10,844 bases of DNA. Source: an uncultured euryarchaeote (GTDB lineage: Archaea > Thermoplasmatota > Poseidoniia > Poseidoniales > Poseidoniaceae). A program made the translations under genes and the position numbers. The stretch spans positions 1 to 10,844 of the forward strand of contig CALCOP010000092.1 of the NCBI GenBank assembly GCA_937897365.1, written 5' to 3'. Shown here in pieces: positions 7,542 through 10,844 of the stretch (position 1 is the stretch's first letter; each line of letters starts with the position of its first letter). The notes under the pieces are model-generated. The model was not told where the DNA came from and ran no database searches. It worked only from the letters and a program-made list of their open reading frames with translations.

Positions 7542-7573
7542 GAATCCCCTACAAACTTCTTACGGGGCGATTC
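7542..7573 (-). promoter_or_regulatory. Hairpin covering the trxB ribosome-binding region
   Basis: Read on the minus strand, GAATCGCCCC (7573-7564) can pair with GGGGATTC (7549-7542), giving eight pairs plus one more if the bulged G and the fourth C shift, around a 14-base loop. The 3' arm ends five bases before the trxB ATG, so it hides the only purine-rich stretch (GGGGA) that could act as ribosome site. The 5' arm overlaps the stop codon of the upstream small gene (7574-7572). A ribosome finishing that gene would open the stem, so translational coupling is a plausible role. Confidence 0.45.
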
Positions 7574-7835
7574 ACCATTTGAACATTGACATCAAAACGT
7601 TAGAACTCGTTTTGAGATTTTTCCGTCCTTTAATTCGTTTGAAAAGCCACCGGGAAAATACCATGGAAAAAAGAAGGAAACCAACCGAAACGTACCATGG
7701 CGCCTCAGCGGATGTGGAAAGGAAGTAAGTGACTGCGAGGATACCAACGCCGTAGAAGGCTCGGAAAATGGAAAAAGCCATGAAGGAACGGAAAACCGGA
7801 TTTTGAAGAAAATTTTGAACTTTTGATTCACTCAT
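7572..7835 (-). CDS. Small two-helix membrane protein of unknown function
   Basis: This 87-residue protein has a polar N-terminus (1-16), a first transmembrane stretch (about 18-40, with FRAFYGVGILAVTYFL), a short loop with PW (46-47), a second helix (about 48-66, YVSVGFLLFSMVFSRWLF) and a basic tail KRIKGRKNLK (67-76) that the positive-inside rule would leave in the cytoplasm, with both ends inside. The pattern of an Arg in the first helix and a Ser-Arg at the end of the second loosely recalls the small DUF4229 proteins, but I cannot confirm that. It is judged real because it fits snugly between ribH (18-base gap) and trxB (35-base gap) on the same strand, has an AGAGGGA ribosome site about 6 bases before the ATG, and has clear membrane-protein composition. 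Not a known riboflavin transporter: it is far too small alone. Confidence 0.72.
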   Translation of the reverse strand: MSESKVQNFLQNPVFRSFMAFSIFRAFYGVGILAVTYFLSTSAEAPWYVSVGFLLFSMVFSRWLFKRIKGRKNLKTSSNVLMSMFKW

Positions 7836-7853
7836 TAAAATCCCTCTACGTGT

Positions 7854-8252
7854 TCATGAAAGCATCGAAGATACTGCGGCGACGGAAGCTCTTGCATGCG
7901 GTTCAAGTCGAGGCCCAATATGTTCGGGCTCGGCGCCTGGGCCAATAATTCCTAAGCCGACCGGCTTTTCATGGACCAGTTGTAATTCAATAATCGATTT
8001 AATGACTGCTTGACCCATCGCCAAACCATGTTGTGTTTGTCCTTTTTCGATAATACCGAGACATGCAACTCCATCGATTTCATCATTTGCGAGAAGGCGA
8101 TCTGCAGCAAGCGGGACTTCCATTGCTCCAGGAACCCAAACAACATCAACAACGACAAGATTGAGCTGCGTTGCTTCTTGTCGAGCATATTCAAGCATCT
8201 GTTCAATCATATCACGGTGGAATGAACCACATACGAGGGCAATATTTGGCAT
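7854..8252 (-). CDS. ribH: 6,7-dimethyl-8-ribityllumazine synthase
   Basis: This enzyme joins 5-amino-6-ribitylamino-uracil and 3,4-dihydroxy-2-butanone-4-phosphate to make lumazine, the penultimate step of riboflavin synthesis. It has 132 residues, the short archaeal form. Landmarks: GSFHRDM (9-15) for the usual F-N strand turn, VPGAMEVPLA (40-49), IDGVACLGIIEKGQTQHG (59-76) where family members read G.VI.GeT.H, with the likely catalytic H75, and the archaeal signature KPVGLGIIGPG (96-106) followed by R115 and R121. The phosphate-site glutamate of GET is Q72 here, a mild departure. The ATG shares its A with the TAA of the upstream riboflavin synthase gene (TAATG), and AAGGAG stands 8 bases before it, so the two proteins are translationally coupled. 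They act one after the other. Confidence 0.94.
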   Translation of the reverse strand: MPNIALVCGSFHRDMIEQMLEYARQEATQLNLVVVDVVWVPGAMEVPLAADRLLANDEIDGVACLGIIEKGQTQHGLAMGQAVIKSIIELQLVHEKPVGLGIIGPGAEPEHIGPRLEPHARASVAAVSSMLS

Positions 8253-8863
8253 TACATCAACTCCTTTTTTTCTTCAAGAACACGCTCAACTGTTGCTACA
8301 ATTGTCTGCGTAGTGGAATCAATTTCCAAATTCACTGCATCGCCAATTTCCTTCTCGGTAAGCGTAGTCAAACGGAGGGTTTCGGGAATAATGTGAAGGG
8401 AGAATACATCTTCACGAACTTCACCAACTGTTAATGAGATACCATCCACAGCGATATATCCCTTTTCCATGACGTATTTTCGAATATCCGCTGGAAGCAG
8501 TATTGTAAAGTCGAAACCTTCTCCATTCTGGGTCTTTGAATGAACGATACCGATTGTCATAATGTGACCTGAAAGTAAGTGTCCACCAATCTCGTCACCA
8601 AATTTCAATGACCTCTCAACATTGACATGTTGGCCAACGCTGAGCTGTCCAAGCGTGGTGCGGTTCATCGTTTCTGCAATCACATCAAAGAAAACAACCG
8701 AATCTTGAATAGAAACTGCAGTTAAACAAACGCCATCGATTGAAACACTGGCTCCTGTCTGCAGGCCTTGCGTATTGGGCAATTCAATTTGCAATGTGTG
8801 GATACTTTGTTTGGCATCGATTCCAAGGATAGTTCCCGTTCCTTGAACGATTCCAGTAAACAT
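8252..8863 (-). CDS. ribE: Riboflavin synthase, trimeric two-domain (bacterial/eukaryotic) type
   Basis: This enzyme dismutates two lumazine molecules into riboflavin and the pyrimidine substrate that RibH reuses. The 203 residues hold two lumazine-binding repeats: the first (1 to about 95) with MFTGIV at the very N-terminus and IDGVCLTAV (42-50), the second (about 96-190) with GGHLLSGH (93-100) at the junction and VDGISLTV (139-146). The C-terminal IIPETLRLTTL (158-168) replaces the more usual IIPHT. Many archaea instead use an unrelated, RibH-like riboflavin synthase, so this gene is a probable bacterial acquisition fixed in an archaeal operon. The ATG shares its A with the ribL stop codon (TAATG), and AAGGAAGGTGA (8870-8880) lies six bases upstream, a strong Shine-Dalgarno. 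The symbol ribE is used for this protein in Escherichia coli; some naming schemes call it ribC. Confidence 0.95.
   Translation of the reverse strand: MFTGIVQGTGTILGIDAKQSIHTLQIELPNTQGLQTGASVSIDGVCLTAVSIQDSVVFFDVIAETMNRTTLGQLSVGQHVNVERSLKFGDEIGGHLLSGHIMTIGIVHSKTQNGEGFDFTILLPADIRKYVMEKGYIAVDGISLTVGEVREDVFSLHIIPETLRLTTLTEKEIGDAVNLEIDSTTQTIVATVERVLEEKKELM
8261..8266 (-). promoter_or_regulatory. Shine-Dalgarno site of ribH
   Basis: AAGGAG lies eight bases before the ribH ATG, inside the last codons of the riboflavin synthase gene. Together with the TAATG overlap it fixes the ribH start and supports re-initiation by the same ribosome. Confidence 0.75.
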
Positions 8864-9312
8864 TAGACTTCACCTTCCTTAGGGGATGATGAGAGTTGTA
8901 AAATGCGTGCGATGATTTTACGCGTTCCGTCTAAATCATCGGAAAGCCCCTCTACTCGAATAACTTGGATTTTACCATGCCCAAGCTGTTCAAGTTTGGA
9001 GCGTATTCGGTCTTCTGCATGTTCTTGGTCGTAGCCAAGAGCAATAATGTTCGGTTTGACCTTTGGTAAGATATCGAAAATAGGCACTTCAGGCGGATTA
9101 CCAATTATGGCGTTGTCAACTGGTTTCAATCCTTCAACCATTCTTCGGCGCAAATCCTGACCGGTTACAGGTTCGTGCTTGCGCATACGAACCGTATCGT
9201 CATGTGCAACGACGACTGTAAGGGTGTCACCAAGTGATTTTGCCTGTTCTAAGTAATGCAAATGGCCTGCATGAAGAAGGTCAAAAACTCCGACCGCCAT
9301 GACCCGCTTCAT
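8863..9312 (-). CDS. ribL: Archaeal FAD synthase (RibL-type cytidylyltransferase-fold adenylyltransferase)
   Basis: This enzyme transfers AMP from ATP to FMN to make FAD. With the ATG at 9312 it has 149 residues, matching Methanocaldococcus jannaschii RibL in size. The nucleotidyltransferase signature HAGH (14-17) follows VGVFDLLHAGHLHYLEQAKS, then LGDTLTVVVAHDDTV (28-41), RRRMVEGLKPVDNAIIG (55-71), IIALGYDQ (89-96) and a C-terminal DGTRKII (128-134) like the RSSTxII motif of the fold. It contains no cysteine at all. A longer reading from TTG at 9348 is rejected because GGTGAG (9316-9321) sits three bases before the ATG at 9312. Glycerol-3-phosphate cytidylyltransferase is the main alternative, but the riboflavin operon setting argues for RibL. 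Its stop overlaps the riboflavin synthase start. Confidence 0.9.
   Translation of the reverse strand: MKRVMAVGVFDLLHAGHLHYLEQAKSLGDTLTVVVAHDDTVRMRKHEPVTGQDLRRRMVEGLKPVDNAIIGNPPEVPIFDILPKVKPNIIALGYDQEHAEDRIRSKLEQLGHGKIQVIRVEGLSDDLDGTRKIIARILQLSSSPKEGEV
8870..8880 (-). promoter_or_regulatory. Shine-Dalgarno site of riboflavin synthase
   Basis: AAGGAAGGTGA ends six bases before the riboflavin synthase ATG at 8863, within the end of ribL. It matches the conserved 16S rRNA tail well and confirms the TAATG start. Confidence 0.75.
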
Positions 9313-9315
9313 GTG

Positions 9316-9321
9316 CTCACC
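9316..9321 (-). promoter_or_regulatory. Shine-Dalgarno site that sets the ribL start
   Basis: GGTGAG stands three bases before the ATG at 9312 and decides that start over the upstream TTG at 9348. The 67-base ribB-ribL gap also contains an AT-rich TTTTAATG (about 9360-9367, minus strand) about 50 bases before the ATG, a weak candidate for an internal TATA box. Confidence 0.6.
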
Positions 9322-9379
9322 TGTTGCTGTGAAAGTATTGTCCCTCAAGGTTTTACCGCATTAAAATGGAAGGTTGTGT

Positions 9380-10087
9380 TCAAGAATGTAATGCCTCAAT
9401 TAATTGAGCCCCTTCCAAAAAAGGAATGTCTCGTTGTTTCGCCCATGCACGAGCATCATCAACAGAAAGAGCGTAGTCGCCATCGCTTTGCAACATCTCT
9501 GCACCAATGACGACAGGCGTCATACCGGCAAGACGTGAAAGACCCACTGCAAGTTCAGTATGTCCTTGCCTTATTGAAAGACCACCTTCGGTTTCACGGC
9601 AAACGGGAATATGTCCCGGGGTTCGGAATTCTTTCCCTAAAGCCTCTTGAGCACTTTTTCCGGAAATTCCAGCTTCGGTTAGTTCCCCAGCCAGTAAGGC
9701 AAATCGTTGCGTGGTGAGAGCCCGGTCATGATCGGTAATGCCGGTGTATGTTTCCCGATGATTCAAAGACAGAGTAAAAGCCGAACGAGCATCATATCTC
9801 AAATCGTTGGTAACAAGATGATTGAGTACTGGGAACTGTTCGGTTAGGGAGCGTTGAGTGTGGAGGTCTTGAAGGAAAGGCAGTGAAAATAATTCACCTA
9901 TTTCATGACCAATAGCAAGGAAGAGAAGCCCTCCGCAATCCATGCGAAGTTGTCGCATAGTAGCTGGACTGGCAAATTGGGCTGGAAACAGTAAATCAGT
10001 CTCCCCTTCTCTTTTTTCAGAGTCGAATAAACACACGGGCAATCCCTTTTGGAAAGCGCGAATAGCCGCTTCAACCTGTTCGTCCAT
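9380..10087 (-). CDS. ribB: 3,4-dihydroxy-2-butanone-4-phosphate synthase
   Basis: This Mg2+-dependent enzyme converts ribulose-5-phosphate to 3,4-dihydroxy-2-butanone-4-phosphate plus formate, supplying the four-carbon unit used by RibH. The 235 residues match the stand-alone archaeal enzyme closely and have no GTP cyclohydrolase II domain. Motifs: FDSEKREGETD (21-31) with the acidic metal-binding loop, MRQLRMDCGGLL (44-55) with a Cys-Gly-Gly, SLNHRETYTGITDHDRALT (107-125), EFRTPGHIPV (153-162), and RQGHTELAVGLSRLAGM (173-189) with metal ligand H176. GAE (195-197) contains the conserved acidic residue near the end. It is the first gene of the minus-strand run, 67 bases before ribL, and faces a divergent gene across a 146-base promoter region. 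The ATG at 10087 gives the normal N-terminus for the family. Confidence 0.96.
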   Translation of the reverse strand: MDEQVEAAIRAFQKGLPVCLFDSEKREGETDLLFPAQFASPATMRQLRMDCGGLLFLAIGHEIGELFSLPFLQDLHTQRSLTEQFPVLNHLVTNDLRYDARSAFTLSLNHRETYTGITDHDRALTTQRFALLAGELTEAGISGKSAQEALGKEFRTPGHIPVCRETEGGLSIRQGHTELAVGLSRLAGMTPVVIGAEMLQSDGDYALSVDDARAWAKQRDIPFLEGAQLIEALHS

Positions 10088-10093
10088 GGCCTA

Positions 10094-10107
10094 TCCCTGT
10101 TGAGGGA
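10094..10107 (-). promoter_or_regulatory. Hairpin over the ribB ribosome-binding region
   Basis: Read on the minus strand this is TCCCT-caac-AGGGA, five perfect pairs with a four-base loop, ending six bases before the ribB ATG. The 3' arm AGGGA is the only purine stretch at ribosome-site distance, so the stem could lower ribB translation. It is short and could be chance. Confidence 0.35.
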
Positions 10108-10113
10108 GTTCAT

Positions 10114-10121
10114 CAAGGGTC
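10114..10121 (-). repeat. GACCCTTG octamer, ribB copy
   Basis: On the minus strand GACCCTTG ends 26 bases before the ribB ATG, directly after a TATA-like AATTGCATAC. It is a perfect inverted match to 10201-10208, 79 bases away. Its place between TATA and start suggests an operator. Confidence 0.45.
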
Positions 10122-10200
10122 GTATGCAATTTCCTTACGATGGGTATCGGAAAAAAGAGAATTTTGCCGGACAGCCAAGCGAAAGGGATTATCATAGGAA

Positions 10201-10208
10201 GACCCTTG
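10201..10208 (+). repeat. GACCCTTG octamer, endonuclease-side copy
   Basis: On the plus strand GACCCTTG ends 25 bases before the ATG at 10234, directly after ATTATCATAGGAA. It mirrors the ribB copy at 10114-10121 in sequence and in distance to the start codon. Confidence 0.45.
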
Positions 10209-10233
10209 GGTTGTTCCTGCGGGGATGTGAATT

Positions 10234-10844
10234 ATGCCAATTAAACTCGGTCCCGCTGGCGTGCCTTTGTCATGTAAGGGACGCACTATCGTAGAAGGAA
10301 TGGATGACATCATCTCTCTTGGACTTGAAACTATGGAAGTCCAAACTGTGCGTATGGTTGCTCCACAACATTTCGAACAATACTGGCAAGCAGGAGTATT
10401 AGCAAACAAGACTGAATTCGAAATGAACATCCACGGTCCTTACTATTCTGAACTGCTCGGAAACCGAGTCGAACGTGGACGCTCAATGACGAAAATTGAA
10501 ACTACCCTGCAGGCTGCTCGAACCATCAACGCTCGACACATCACGCTCCATGCTGGACACTACGGGGGTATGCATCCGGGCAGTGCTGCGAATGAACAAC
10601 TTGCTAATGTCTTTGCAGGAATCGTCGACCGGGTTCACGAAATCTGGCATGATGATGAAGACGAGTTCCCGGTATTTCCTTGGATTAAGGATGGGACTCC
10701 CTCGAAGATAGGAATTGAAACATCTGGACGTCAAGAGCTCTGGGGTAGCCTTGAGGAAGTTTTGGAAGTCGTCAACCACGTTGAAGGTAACATACCTGTG
10801 CTCAATATCGCACATATTCACGCTCGCGGTCATGGAAAGATGCG
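10234..10844 (+). CDS. Endonuclease-IV-like TIM-barrel protein (partial, C-terminus outside window)
   Basis: 203 codons are visible before the right edge. The protein belongs to the AP endonuclease 2/xylose-isomerase-like TIM-barrel family, in the archaeal subgroup that starts KLGPAGVPLSCKG (4-16); members are annotated as deoxyribonuclease IV and would cut DNA at abasic sites using zinc. Candidate metal ligands: H67 in NIHGPYY (65-71), H106 in LHAGHY (105-110), E162 in GIETSG (160-165) and H194 in NIAHIHARG (191-199). The position expected to be the aspartate ligand (DxxH, D179 in Escherichia coli Nfo) is N191. The ATG at 10234 is the first start after an in-frame TGA at 10228, so the start is firm. 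It is the only plus-strand gene and shares the divergent promoter region with ribB. DNA repair is the family expectation, but a sugar isomerase-like activity cannot be excluded. Confidence 0.82.
   Translation, partial: MPIKLGPAGVPLSCKGRTIVEGMDDIISLGLETMEVQTVRMVAPQHFEQYWQAGVLANKTEFEMNIHGPYYSELLGNRVERGRSMTKIETTLQAARTINARHITLHAGHYGGMHPGSAANEQLANVFAGIVDRVHEIWHDDEDEFPVFPWIKDGTPSKIGIETSGRQELWGSLEEVLEVVNHVEGNIPVLNIAHIHARGHGKM

Larger units (their letters stand above)
10088..10233. promoter_or_regulatory. Divergent promoter region between ribB and the endonuclease-IV-like gene
   Basis: This 146-base spacer must carry the start signals of both genes. On the plus strand, GCGAAAGGG followed by ATTATCATA (about 10179-10196) looks like an archaeal BRE plus TATA box about 40 bases before the ATG at 10234. 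On the minus strand, AAATTGCATAC (about 10122-10132) is a weaker TATA-like stretch about 40 bases before the ribB ATG. Each is followed by the octamer GACCCTTG. No FMN riboswitch-like structure is visible. Box calls are by eye. Confidence 0.4.

Noticed and set aside
9313..9348. Upstream TTG start for ribL giving 161 residues
   Set aside because: The ATG at 9312 has a Shine-Dalgarno GGTGAG and gives the usual RibL N-terminus MKRV.
10088..10233. FMN riboswitch before ribB
   Set aside because: The leader before the ATG is short and lacks the multi-helix conserved core; FMN riboswitches are also not expected in archaea.
10113..10430. 105-codon minus-strand open frame across the divergent spacer
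   Set aside because: It is antisense to the well-supported start of the endonuclease-IV-like gene and covers the promoter region; its composition is not protein-like.
1..10844. Defence island, mobile element or CRISPR
   Set aside because: No transposase, integrase, nuclease-helicase cluster, direct-repeat array or terminal inverted repeats are visible; the genes are metabolic, transport or signalling types.

Overview
This window most likely comes from an uncultivated archaeon, probably of the Thermoplasmatota (Marine Group II/III or 'Poseidoniales'-like). Four proteins point that way: an archaeal-type DHBP synthase, a RibL-type FAD synthase, a short archaeal-type lumazine synthase, and an archaeal endonuclease-IV-like TIM-barrel protein. 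Others (trimer-type riboflavin synthase, MoeB-rhodanese, fused E1 dehydrogenase) look bacterial, giving the mosaic expected in mesophilic marine archaea. The lineage is inferred from protein type only; no rRNA or other marker is present.

Layout. Everything from about 10087 down to 1 is on the minus strand, in transcription order: ribB (10087-9380), ribL (9312-8863), riboflavin synthase (8863-8252), ribH (8252-7854), a small two-helix membrane protein (7835-7572), trxB (7536-6610), a MoeB/ThiF-rhodanese fusion (6594-5389), an orphan receiver-domain protein (5286-4201), a TVP38/TMEM64 membrane protein (4198-3419), a fused alpha-beta E1 2-oxoacid dehydrogenase (3346-743) and a CaCA-type cation antiporter cut by the left edge (574-1). 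One gene runs the other way: the endonuclease-IV-like protein starting at 10234, cut by the right edge. No stretch over 300 bases lacks a gene, and I see no RNA genes, mobile elements or CRISPR.

How the genes fit together. ribB, ribL, riboflavin synthase and ribH supply the late steps from ribulose-5-phosphate to FAD; GTP cyclohydrolase, the deaminase/reductase steps and riboflavin kinase are not here. The two riboflavin synthase junctions are TAATG overlaps with Shine-Dalgarno sequences, so translation is probably coupled. The flavoprotein TrxB follows in the same direction, then a sulfur-activation enzyme, so the cluster joins flavin supply, thiol reduction and sulfur transfer. The receiver protein and TVP38 gene are two bases apart and form their own pair.

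Most interesting: a GACCCTTG octamer placed almost symmetrically before both divergent start codons; short hairpins sitting just before several start codons; loss of half the zinc cysteines in the MoeB-like domain; loss of the conserved asparagines in the antiporter alpha-1 motif; a cysteine-free RibL; a 140-residue unexplained N-terminal extension on the E1; and an unrecognised C-terminal region on the receiver protein. I see no clear defence system or wholly new multi-gene machine.
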